A stretch of 64,000 nt of DNA from Parus major (lineage: Eukaryota > Chordata > Aves > Passeriformes > Paridae), in assembly GCF_001522545.3 (NCBI RefSeq), contig NC_031771.1, positions 25,236,847-25,300,846 of the forward strand, written 5' to 3'. The position numbers and the translations under genes are program-made. Below, in pieces: positions 12,701 through 24,137 of this stretch; position 1 is the first letter of the stretch; each line of letters starts with the position of its first letter. The notes beneath the pieces were generated by a model that did not search any database, was not told the origin of the DNA, and saw only the letters and a program-made list of their open reading frames with translations.

Positions 12701-13188
12701 ACAAAAAAACAGGAGTGGTGACATCTCTGGCAAAAAAAAAAAAAAAAAGTGGAAATGTGAATGCAATTGTCCATTATACTACTTAGAAGGATGAAAATAA
12801 CAACTGAACACTGTGATTACAGGCCACAGGAAATAAGAAGGTGTCGTGAGTTGTTTCTGGGGTCCCTATTAGCTGTCATTAGCCATTGCCCAGGAAACAA
12901 TTTGTATCCACTGAAATCCTCATTAGAGAATTCTCACAGATTTCTTCCTCTAAACTAGGCAGGTTCTTTCCTTCAGCAGGCCTCTGTCCCCCAGACTGAG
13001 CACTTACAGCTGCTGGGCATTAGGGGAGTTCTGGCAAGTCTTTTCCTATTTGTTTTCAGTTTACAGTAGGTTTAGCATCTCGGTGTTCAGAGTGCTATGG
13101 GGAGTAAATGTGCTGAGTGGGAAGCAGTCTCTGCCCAGAGATTGTGCAGCCAGAGAAAAGACTGCAAAGAAGAAACCAAGGCTACCAA
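9721..13188. other. Non-coding stretch; overlapping antisense open frames at 11.5-12.3 kb
   Basis: Mostly unique sequence. A more GC-rich part at 11522-12329 holds overlapping frames on both strands (174 codons +, 147 and 133 codons -) that resemble no protein family, show no shared start context and look compositional. A poly(A) run lies at 12732-12748. Confidence 0.5.
12732..12748 (+). repeat. Poly(A) run (A17)
   Basis: Seventeen uninterrupted adenines with no recognisable retroelement body upstream. A simple homopolymer. Confidence 0.85.
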
Positions 13189-13260
13189 GGTGAGTGGCAA
13201 AACTAGAAATTTGAACTCCTGCTTCTCAAGCCAGGACTCCCTGTGCATACACCAGGCTAC
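13189..13260 (-). repeat. MIR/CORE-SINE-like relic (reverse orientation)
   Basis: The + strand reads like the reverse complement of the tRNA-derived head of MIR-type SINEs. AGTGGCAAAACTAGAAATTT is followed by GAACTC, then a cysteine-codon-like CAAGCCAGGACTCC block and a CCAGGCTAC end. These correspond to the box B region (GATTCGAACCC on this strand) and the start of the SINE. Divergence is high, as expected of an element of pre-avian age. I matched it by eye against the remembered consensus, so borders are approximate. Confidence 0.5.
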
Positions 13261-13468
13261 TTAATTTGACTTCCCTTGAAAGGGGGATGAGGCTCCTCTC
13301 CACTGATTTGAGCTTCTCCTGAGAGCTGTAATAGTTGGGTTTGCCCCTGGTATAAGCCACCTCCCTTAGACAGCCATGACCTGTGACTTATCAGTGCTTC
13401 TGCCTTCTGAGACTCATCTAGAGGTCTCCTGTGGTTGAAGGACTGCCTGCTTGAGGAAGAAAATTAAT

Positions 13469-13747
13469 GAGGGACATCCAAGAGGATGGAGCCAGGCTCT
13501 TCTCAGTGGTGCTGAGCCATAGGACAAGAGGCAATGGACAGAAAGTGATGGATGCGTATGAATTTCCACTGAAACATGAGGAAGGTGCAGGTGAAACATT
13601 GCCCAAGAGAGGTTGTAGAGTCTTCCTCACTAGAGAACCCTCTGGACACAATGCTGTGCAATGCGCTCTAGGATGACCCTGCTTGAGCAGGGAGGTTCGA
13701 CCATATGAGCCACTGTGGTCCCTTCCAATCTGACCCACTCTGTGATT
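13469..13747 (+). mobile_element. CR1 LINE, 5'-truncated 3' end
   Basis: Typical 3' portion of avian CR1 in forward orientation. It begins with the block around GAGGATGGAGCCAGGCTCTT and the 'tctcagtggtgc' motif, and continues through a diverged GAACATGAGGAAG-type block. It then runs through AGAGAGGTTGTAGAGTCTTC, the CTGTGCAATGCGCTCTAGG block, GACCCTGCTTGAGCAGGGAGG and the terminal GGTCCCTTCCAATCTGACCC, ending in TCTGTGATT. That end corresponds to the octamer-type terminal repeat of CR1. Relative to the usual sequence, an internal segment after the 'aacatgagga' block is shortened. It lacks any reverse-transcriptase sequence, so it is a dead, 5'-truncated copy. Confidence 0.93.
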
Positions 13748-16299
13748 TGCAATATCTCTGCTGACTAATACCACAATTCAATGATTTTTCTATCTTGTAT
13801 CATCTCTCAACAGCCTCCAGTGGTTGCAGCACTCACTTTTAAATGACAAGTACAAAGTAAGGCCCATTTTTAATGATTATTCTGCTTCTGTGAGTGAAAG
13901 CTAGTGGCACCATAAGCATCTCTAGGCTGCTAGAATGTTGTTTGCTCCTCCTTCCAGAAAAATAAAAGCAGAGAGAGTCAGTCTAATGAAACAACATATT
14001 ATGAGCCCTTGACAGTGATCAGCAAACACTTCTGAAAAGGAAGGATGGCAGAAGAGCACTGGCACTAATAGCTTTTAATTGTAGCAGTGAGATGAACAGA
14101 GTGAAAGCTCCTCCCTTTTGTGCTAAAGAAGAGAGGGCCCCCAGATTGCATCTGCTCTGGGGTCTTCCTGACACTGGTTCTGTTCCATGCAGGAGTGAAA
14201 CCAGAATGCATCCAGAGGAGGTACTTTGGTTCACCAGGCCTCTCATGAGTTTACAAAGCTCTGCCACAAGACAGTTCTCTTCATCGTGTTTTGTCTCTAC
14301 TGCTCTCTTGTATGAACCTTGCCCATAAATCAAGTTTTATGATAGAGTCCCCATGTTGCCTGTTATCTCAACATGTCCTTAAGCCCCATGCTCATTCTTC
14401 AGCACAGGGTAGGCTTGCCTGGTGCCTTTGCAAAGGTTGGATGGAACAGGTCCCCTGGCAATCCTGGGAGGCAGAATTTGGCTCATGCTGCAGAGTCCTC
14501 TTGGTGCAGCCTGGACTTTGCAGTAAGCATGATGTGTGAGTGTTGGAGAGGGAGAAAACACCACAGACCTGAGGCTCAGGCTCTCCAGGGCTGCTTTCCT
14601 AGCTTTGCAGGTGAAGATGGCCTTTAATATCACCCTTGTTTATGCCCCCACCTCCTCCTTGCAAACCACCACTGTGCTGGTGCTGGGGTTCGTTTGGAAG
14701 AGGAAGCACTGCCATGGGCTCCTGGAGAAGTTGCCATGCTGTTGTGCTCACTTCAGCTGCACATCTCCAGGTGGTGCCTTTCCCTGTTTGGAGGGCTGGT
14801 CACATGCAAGCTGCCCTGAAGCACTGAGCTCCTGCAGCCAGGGACTTCAGGTGCTGACCAGTGTGAGTGGAAGAGAGCAGGCAGTGGTCGTGCAATGTTG
14901 CCCACTTGCACTTGCACCAGCATTCATGCTGCCCACATGATGCCAAGGGTAGGAGTTTGAGAGCTGTTGTAGATGTTGTATGAGGGGAAAACTGCCTGGA
15001 GAATGGCGTATTTGTCGCTTGGATGTTGGGTATGACAGGAAAAGCACACGGTTCTTCCCTTCCTTGTGCTCTCTGCCCTTAGACACCATGGTAGCCTGGG
15101 AACAGGCAGGATTTATTTTGGTGTCTTAGCCTGTGTTGTCCTGGTGAAGGGTGAGTCCTATTCAACCTTTCTGTCCCTTCAGGGTTCCTGTGAAGATTTC
15201 CTGCTTTCCACCATAAAGGGGGCCAAAAATGCTTAAGGAAATGGCAGTTTCCGAGGCAACCACACTTAACAATTTCATCAATTAATCAGGAGGAAGCTAA
15301 GGAAGAGAATGGGAAGCAGATGCTTGGGGCAGGACACAGCAATGAATGATTGATGCCATCTAAGAGACAAGGCAGAATTTACTCCAGGAGAGACCTCAGC
15401 CTGGGGCTGAGGCAACTTCCTATGTGAGAGTTCATTACTGCAAAATGATGGCAGGGAGCCAGGAATGGCTTCCTAGGTGGATGTCCAGTCCAGTATTTAG
15501 AAAACGATGAGGTACACAGCAGAAATAAAGGCTGGCTCAGAAAGGCACATGAAGACTCAAGGGGAGATGGAAAAGAAGTATATACTGATATATATACACT
15601 GATATACATATACTGATTTTCCCTACCACGTGTGACAGTTCTGTTGAGCCTAACAAAAACTGGATTTTTCACGTTCCCCAGTCAAAGCTACAAGGAGGTG
15701 TGATCTCTCCAAGACGTTACTATCCTTTTGCATTTGTGGCCATTGTGTGTTAGCTGACCTGTCTGTTCGCTGCAGCCCAGGGAGATGCAGCCAACAACCA
15801 GGACTGCCCTGAAGCACTGCCCACAAGTGCAAGGCAGCTGAGGGAGAGGCTGGATTTCTTCTGGGTGCCTGTGGTGGGAATAAAGGCTGTAGAGGTCTTA
15901 ACCAAAGGTATCAGTGCTCTTGTTCAAGCTCTTTTGAGAACAATGACAAGGGGAGGAAATCAGGCAATGATTCACCAGGTTATGGTGAATCTTTGCTCTT
16001 CTCTTGCAACTTGATTTGAATGATAATGAAAATGTCTTAACGATGAGATAAGGAAGTGAAAATTGTTATGATGAGATAGAAATTTGTTAGAGTAACTGAA
16101 TCCATTCTTTTTTTCTTTGCTTTTAATTGCTTTAAAAGCATATTTATTTTTTTTTCCTTCGTGACTTTTTTTTATATCGTTCCTTTGATTTCGCTCCACA
16201 TTTAACAGTCCAGCTTTTTTTTCTGGTAGAAGCAACTAACTGAACCAAATGATGAAAGCAGCATTGTTAGCATCCCTTCTATATGCAGCACAGCTTTTC
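13748..16299. other. Non-coding stretch with T-rich and TA-rich tracts
   Basis: Unique sequence. A short (TATA)-rich segment with three ACTGAT words lies at 15580-15617, and a T-rich tract with several T7-T9 runs lies at about 16107-16220. No coding sequence or transposon is recognisable. The longest frame is 134 codons (+, 14536-14940) without known content. Confidence 0.55.
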
Positions 16300-16930
16300 T
16301 CTATATGAATTCATATGACACTGTATTCTTTCCTTCACACTTTCATTTAAGTGAGTGCCGGGACAGACCTTTTGCATAAATCAGCAAGAGAAAACAAACC
16401 ATCTCTTGCTATAACCATTTGTTCCTTTTACCTCAGTAATAAATCCCTCCTGGGAATAAGGAGTTCATGTAATTTATTATTGATCCTTGTAATGCACATT
16501 GTAGTACTGTATTTCACATGCCTGGAGTGCATCCTTTGATTAGAGCAGACATCAGCTTTCTGCTTGTAAAAGCAAATGAAAAGATGTTCTCAATGGCAAA
16601 GTGGAAATGAGTATTAATTGCATTAAATAATCAGTAAGTAAAAGGGCAAGATTCCAATAAGCAAAGTGTTCATAAGGAGAAAGGCTAATCAGAAATATTA
16701 GAACCAGATTAAATTTGTTGTCTTTCATGGGATGGATTTATTGTCTTTAATGATATCAGCCCTGTGGCTTTTCCTTTTCTGATACATTCAAAAACCATTA
16801 AGTACACATGCCAGCCTGCATTATGGGTACCTGAGATATTAGACATTTCAGCCTTTGATTTCTTTAAGTTAATTCATTTTAGGCCTTTTCTTTGGTAAGG
16901 AGTATCACACAAAACAAACGGGATTAAGCA
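16300..16930. other. Possible conserved non-coding block
   Basis: AT-rich, non-repetitive stretch with many homeodomain-type ATTA/TAAT cores (for example around 16471, 16612, 16624, 16688, 16870) and few CpGs. Such texture is common in vertebrate developmental enhancers and in ordinary introns alike. I cannot separate the two without alignment. Confidence 0.22.
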
Positions 16931-19900
16931 GCTTTTCCAAAGCAAGGGAGTCCTTGGATCCTTCCAGGTGCAATTTTCTGCTAGTTTCAGGGATGAGCAG
17001 GGACATACATCTTTCTGCATATATCAGGTTGGGCTGGTGGTCCATGATGGTTCAACAGTACATGTATGTGAAGTCTGTGTCAGGAAGAGGAATGAAATGT
17101 CAGGGCCTCAGCCAGGACAATTTTCATGAACAATGCCACCTGGCAGCCTCACTCTCCTCTCCCCAGGTGCTTCCCAGTGGCCCAGAAGGTCTTCTGTCAG
17201 GAAGTCTTTTCCAGCTAGCAACTCAGGCTTTCAGTCAGAAAGGTCTGGTGTGAGGAGCAAATAAATAGGCTCAGGGGTGTTCCTTAGATGTGAGAGGTTT
17301 GGAAGCTGCTTGCCTGAGTTATGGGCATGCCCCCTTTTACTGTGGGAGCTCAGCACCTCAGTTACCTTCCCTTTCCTTATCGCATCTTCCAACTTTGCAA
17401 GCAAGTAAAGAGGGAAGTAAGAAGAGCAGAGACACCAAAAAATGCCATCAGGCAGACCTTCAACCATCCTGCTCAGCTGCTGTCTAAACCTTGGGAAAGA
17501 CATAAACTGGGCAAGGGGTTGGTTCTTCTAGCCAGTGTGTTGCCCTGGAGTCTGTTCCCTTACCTGTGGGTCAGGATTGAGTGATGGCCATTTCCTAGGA
17601 GGATTGGGGAAGACATTCCATGGGTAAAATGACAATCCTGAAGGAAGTCTTGCACCAGACTGTGAGAGGCACCTACATGGGGTCGTCAGCCCTCCCTCCC
17701 ATGATGTCTTGGGTGATGGCCCTTGCTGTTGTGACCCCTAGACACATAGTAAAAAGGTTTTGATTTCTTTCCACCTCCCTCACTTTCTAACACCCTGCTG
17801 AGATGCCAAACACATTACCAGCATTTTGTGCTGGTCTGCTGAAATGAGAAATGGTGTGGGGTAAGTGAATTTAACATCAGACAGAATGAAGGAAGGGCAG
17901 TTAGTTGTGTGGTCTGAGCCATAAATAGTTTCCAGAAGCCTGGCTGCAATCAGACTCCTCTTTATTAATTGGACTGTGCTAATTATAAGCCACTGCAGTG
18001 GGAGAGTAAGGAGAAGGAGTGATGTGCTCCCTTGGGCACTGAGAGCCTTGAGACAGGCTTAGTTTCCATTTAGCAACAAACCTTTGTGTCACAAAGAGTT
18101 TTTTTCAGAGCACAGAAGCTGAAAGTCCCTTGAGCACAGGGGAGAATGCTAAGGGTCAGCTGTGGCTAACCTGCAGATAACGGTAACAAGAGCAAGCATG
18201 TGTCCATCTGAATAGACTGCAGAGTCAACTACATCCATGATGAGGGCTTGGCTCACGCTCAAAACCGGGCTGTCACAAGGGGTGACAAATGCACTGCAGA
18301 GAGGTGGTGTTTGCTTTGCTGTGTGCTGCTTACGTGATGACAAGGTTCTCAGAGGAAACTCTTGTAATCACAGCATCAGTTTGAAGCCACTCCTGGCCAT
18401 CAATGGATGAGCTTGCATTAACCCTGGCATAACCAAGGTCAGAAACAAATCTGTAGCCACCACTGCTATGACCAGGAATACTGCTCCAAAATTGCTGAAT
18501 TAAATAAACTTCAGGAAACTCTGATTTTCTGAGAAAAGTGATCTGTCTGTATTTCAAATTGTTTCTGGGTTTTTTGCTGTTACTCAGCAGCACCTTAAAA
18601 ATATTGATCCATTTGTTATGATCAGACACTAAATGGCTTTTTAAATTAAAGAACAGTGGCACTGGACAGATCCTCTTTATAAATCAGAGGACCTGGTCTT
18701 TGAGATATGTTAGATGCTGCTCGCTTCTGAAAAGTCAGGAAAAACAAGCATGAGAGAGCAATTACAATGTCTGTACGTTGCCTGCATGGATGTGGACTGC
18801 CAGCTGGGAAAGCCTTTGGCTGTGGTACTGCACAAAGTAATGAACTGGGCAGCAGTTTGGTTTCTTTCCCTGAAAGAGCTACACTGATTGCAGAAAGAGG
18901 CCCAGGTACTTCCTTGATATTTCCATTTAAAAGATGGGGTTGATCTTTAGGAATACATTATTCAGTCAAGCAGTGATGTCCTTGGTGCTTGCTTGGCCCA
19001 GGCTTGATGTACTTGCAAAATTGCGGCTCGGATGAGTTGCCTCTTTCCCAGAACAAGGTGAGGCAAAATGATGGATTAAAAAAAATCTGACATCTTCAGG
19101 ACTCTTTCTGCTTTGAAGCAGAATGTGATATTTGGTAGAAGAAAGTCAGCTCAGGGTCATGCTTTCCTAGCTCTAGCTAGGGGTTGCATTGATCAAAGGT
19201 ATCATTTTTTTTGAGTCAAAACTTCCTGCTGCAAAATGCCAAGCATAGATACAGAGACTGAGAGCAGGTAAGTCTGCTTAGCTCAGACCACAGATGTCTT
19301 AGTGTTTTGGAGGATGCAAAGACCATCTTGATTCTAAATGTTTTGGGCAGAGCAATTCCAGGGTGGAAGGGGCTGAAGCATCTATAGGTGGTCATGGGCA
19401 CAAAACTAGTCTCAGTACTGCTGTAACTAATTCAAAGGAGAAATTTTCTCAGCTTCTGCTGAAGGGAAGTGATGGCTGGGGCAGATACTTCCTCAGTCAT
19501 GGTCTCCAGTTTGCAAAAAAAAAGGACATTTAAATAGATGAAATAAGTATCCAGGAACCAGAGGACTCCTTATCTCCACCCATAGGCTGACCTCAGAGGA
19601 ACTAACAGTGCTGTGGACTGTGTTTCAGATGGTGAGGAAAGCAAGGGAAACCAACTGTGTTCCTGTAAGAGGTGGGAATGTAGTTGCATCCTCTGGGGAT
19701 CTGCTTTCCTTGCCTCCAGGGGAGCCTGCCTGAGATGGGAGAACTGAGTACCAGCTGATGTGTTGAGCAGGCTGGGAAGGGATCCCACTGCTCCTGGTGA
19801 TGTGGAGGTGATGTGGGATAGGACCACTCTCTGGGATTGTCCATCTCTATGTTTGGTCATACTTTGCCTTATTTTATTCAATCACCTAACATGCATTTAT

Positions 19901-20918
19901 AAACTCAGAGAGTCCACATGATGTTATTCTCTGAGCTATATTGCTGGACAAAAGGTAAAATGCACAGAATATGAGGAAAACAGGAAGGGAGAATATTAGG
20001 TACTGGTAACAGAGGTCTGCTCCCTCCTTCTAGGAAAATGTGTCTGCTTATCTTTTTGCAAATTATTTTCTCTTTCCCAAGGAAAAGCCTCCCATTTAGC
20101 TGTGCCTTTAGAAAGTAGGGCAGTGGAATAATGTCTGAAGACAAGACGCTTGTTAGCAGGGCCATTGGTGCTAACAAGAGTCAGACCTGCCTAGGAAAGA
20201 TAAATACATGTGGTCTATATCCTTGGCTTTCCTAATTAGAACTGGATTGTGAGCTTAGTTGTGAGCCCATCCACATCTCTGTCTTGGCTCTGACTGTCCC
20301 AGCTTGCAGCACTGCCTGGCTGTGGTTCAGGTGGAACAACAGTCAGGGAGTACTCCCTGGATGGACAGACAGAGAAGGGTTTAGTTGTATGGACGTAAAT
20401 TCTGCTGTGCTGCTGCAGGTCAGAGTGGGAATCTTGGCCCATGTTATTTCCTAGCCCAGATAAAGCTACTCAGATTTCAGCACATGGTCAAGACCTATTG
20501 AAGTAGTGGTACCTTTGAGTCACACTATAGAGTCAGCAGAGCATCACCTCCGCTGCTGGAGGGATAAGCAGCAGCATTTCCAACATGCTGCAGTCTCCAG
20601 GGAGGGAACTTTGGCAGCTGAGACACGGAGAGCTGCAAGTGTTGGTGCAGGGTCCCATGTGCCATCCTCTGGAGGCCCACCTTGGTATTTGAGTCAGAAT
20701 GACTCTTCTTTCCCTTTCTGAGTCACTGCCACAGTCTATTTCTGGCTTGTGCTTTAGGAGGAGTGGGTTGATGAGAATGAGATAAAGAGGTCAGAGCTGG
20801 TACCAAGGGGTACATACCAAAATGCTTGCCATAACTAGATTAGTCCAGTTATGCTATACGTTGTGTCTCTGTTGTATATACTTCTGGGAAGTAAACTGAG
20901 GCAGAAGTCCAGCACTGC

Positions 20919-20937
20919 TTGGGCTCACTGAGCCCAA
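20919..20937. repeat. 19-bp palindrome
   Basis: TTGGGCTCA (20919-20927) and TGAGCCCAA (20929-20937) are exact reverse complements with a single C between them. It could be a dimeric binding site or chance. Confidence 0.85.
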
Positions 20938-23900
20938 AGGATTGGGATGAGGTTGAGATTGCCTCCAGTAGTGGAGATTTTTCATGTTCCCTACCTGTGA
21001 AAAGCATGTCCCTGACATAGTCCCAGAGCCCAGCCTTAGCTTGAAGAAGACCTGGGGGAATCTAAGCAAAGTTCATCCTTTAGTCTCTGTCCAGAAGATG
21101 ACTCTGGAAAGAGGGGACTCACTACTGTTAGGTCACTCCTGCAGGGAATGCCATCTGTACCTTGGAACAGCATAGGCACAGGTTTTAGTCCAAATACCTC
21201 ATCTCCTGAAGGGGTTCAATTCTTCCCTCCTGGATATCAGGTAGGGAGAAAGATTCCCCATCTGGAAAAACCTGGCTCTGTCCACGGACTTCACAATACT
21301 GAGCTTGAAGGAGATGGCTGAAAGCAGGTGGGAAGAGTCCCCATCACCCAGGTGAATAATGTGGCACTCCATTTGCACTGAAGGTTTTGGGAAAGAGGAG
21401 GACAGGTTTCTGAGATCCAGCCTTTTGGGGAGCAGGCTACAGACTCTCTGTTTTAAGAAGTGTTACTGACAGTGTTTGAACTTGAGCTGATGGCTGCCAT
21501 ACCCTGGCTGAGCACAAACTGCATTAAAAATGGCATTGAGAATAACCCCCAGGCGGTGGAAGACCTTTGTCCACTCAGAGAATGAGAGATTGCTTTCAAT
21601 CAATCTCTTGATAGCAAGATCAAGATAGACCTTAATGTGGGGGCCAACACAGCCTTCAAAGTGGTGGTCACTGGGGCTTCCACTCTGCTCCTTTGGGAGG
21701 GAGCAGAGAGGAAATGAGAGACATCAAAACCATCTATCATTTTAAAATTAAGTGATGTCTTCTCAGTTCACAGGGGAGCTTGAAAGTAATTTACCACCAA
21801 TAAAAAGAGCAGAAACCAGCCCTGAGAGAGGCAAACCTCTGAATGGGCTCTGCTAATGCTCTCCAGCTGTGTATGCCATGGCCTCAGTGTTCGGTGTCAG
21901 CAGAGTCCTCTCAGGGTGTCACTACCCTGTATTCACTTCAAACAACAATTTTATCTCTGAATATTCATTTACACAAGCCAGATGAAGAAGCTGTGTACAT
22001 GAGCTGCCCCTCAAGAAAGAGGACTAAAATTGTTTTTAATTAGGCCGTAACAGTAATGAAAGAAGGTGGCTGGATGGTCTGAAAGACAAAGAAGGTAAAG
22101 CTGGAAATGTCAGGCAAGGCACAAGGTGAGATGTCTGATATGTCATGGCTAAATTGAAGCCAAAACACCCCTTAAAATGCACAGAGTAAGGTCCTACAAA
22201 GGCACCCTTAATTATTAATCTATCAGATATTATTCTTTCTAATTTTAGCTCAGCTTTGCTGCCTGCACATGATGAATGTTCCTGTGTGGTAGTGCTCTGG
22301 AACATGGGGAAGCAGATGCTTGCTGGAGGTGTAGCTTTCAGGCAGTGGCTGTGACCCAGCAAGTAGTGTTCCTGGCCTTCCCATCAGGGCTCCACACCTC
22401 AGCAGGCTTCACTGTGCCCCTGCTGCTCTCTCCTGAAGCTGGCTCTGGGAACAGCATGAGCCTTCCTGTCAAGAAACAAAGGGACAAGAGGGTCTGAGAG
22501 TCTCAAGATGGATTCCCCATCACATTAAGGGAATACACTGGGACTTGTGCTCTCACAGGACCAGTCAGGCATCGGTTTTATTGGAATAAGAATTGATGTT
22601 AGGAAGAAGGAAAAACAATTATGTTCCGTGTCAGAAGTGTGCAATAGAAACACAGCATGCCAAGGCAAGAGCCCTGTCCCCAGTGCATCATACATCTCCT
22701 CTTAATTAAATCTCCTGCAGCCAGCAAGCTCCATTCAGTGCCAGCAGTGAGCTGCGGATGATGTATGAGATAAGCCTTTCCAACCCACCCACTCTACACA
22801 TCTCTGCTTGCTCTGTGCTGGTGGGCTGCTCAGGATAATAGCAAAGCCAGATGCAGGGAGAAAGTCCCTCCACTGGTAAATAAATTATTTACAATATTTA
22901 TTTTTTTTTAAATCTGCTTCTTCCCTCCCTCTTGGAAATATTGAGCATGAAGAATTTTAAACAATTAGAAGGTTTGGGAATGACTCCTACTGCATCTGTA
23001 CAGCTGTACCATCCACAGTCTGTGGGAGAATGTGTGTTTCACAACTGGTTCTAAAAAAGGAGAGCCAGGTTATGTGCTGTGGGTCCATAAGGGGTCTCTG
23101 AGCCAGCCAGTTACCTTCCCTGGAGCTTCCTAGCAGTCAGAGAGAAAAGGTCTTCACCTGCCTGTTACCTTACCTTTTAGAGTACCATGTGTATACCAAG
23201 TCACATCCAAGGCCAGAAAATCTGGCCAGACTTTTTGAAGCACCACTGGATTTTAGAAATCATCCCTTCCATTTGATGATGAGCAGTGCTGTTCAGAGGT
23301 GGACAGAGCATCCTGTCTCTGGGAAGAGAAGTCAGGAAACAGCTGAAACCTCTTTTTTGCCAGTACTGCAACCAAGAAAGTAAATTTCTCTTTTTCAGGG
23401 GTTAAATCATATACAGCAATGGCTCTGGTTCTTCACTGTCTTCTCTGGCTGCTTATGCAGTTTCTCCTGCCTCAGTCACACACAGAGGCTTTCTAATAAA
23501 CCCCATGACGCCCTCTGTGCCATGCTGGTCACGCATTTCAATGAGCTCACAGAGATCCAGGTTTTGCATGAAGGCTCAAGCCTGTCCTTCAGTTTGCACC
23601 ATGTTGTCTCTGGTCCTTGTGTTCTTGCTGGAACATACCTAGATAAAGTCCAGGAACGCTTTCCAGTGTTAGATCATCTCCCTGCAATAACAGTAAGCAT
23701 AATTAGTCTTTTTATCATCCCCATTTGCTGCCATTCTTGGGATCAAAGCTCCTGGAAGCGCCTGAAAGCTGTATTACCCAGACTTTCAGCCTATGTGGGC
23801 AGATGCATTTGCAGGGTGGTTTCAGCAGGACTAGGCTAAAGCTCTTTTGCTTGCCAAAGTCTGTGGGTGAGTCTTTTCCAATTTTCATTCATCTTCTTTA

Positions 23901-24121
23901 CTCTGTTCCTAATGGAAGTCTGCTTCTTACAGGGTGTAAACAGCATGCCAGATGTTTCTGCAAAGTTAAGGCAATTAATTGAACCAATCACTCTTGCTGC
24001 CCAAGCAATTTAAGGCAATTCTTTGCTTTTGCTATTATTTCCTTGATCAAGAAAAAAGATTGTTGTTCTCCAAGAGAATGAAGAAAGAGAGAGTCAGGGA
24101 AAGGTTTGGGGAAAGAAGATT

Positions 24122-24137
24122 AAAAAAAAAAAAAAAA
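24122..24137 (+). repeat. Poly(A) run (A16)
   Basis: Sixteen adenines after an A/G-rich stretch (24060-24120). Simple sequence. Confidence 0.8.

Noticed and set aside
20890..20912. AGTAAACTGAGGCAGAAGTC resembling reverse MIR
   Set aside because: One short block only, with no other MIR segment in order.
22755..22800. CTTTCCAACCCACCCACTCT resembling the last bases of CR1
   Set aside because: Too short, and no upstream CR1 blocks or terminal microsatellite.
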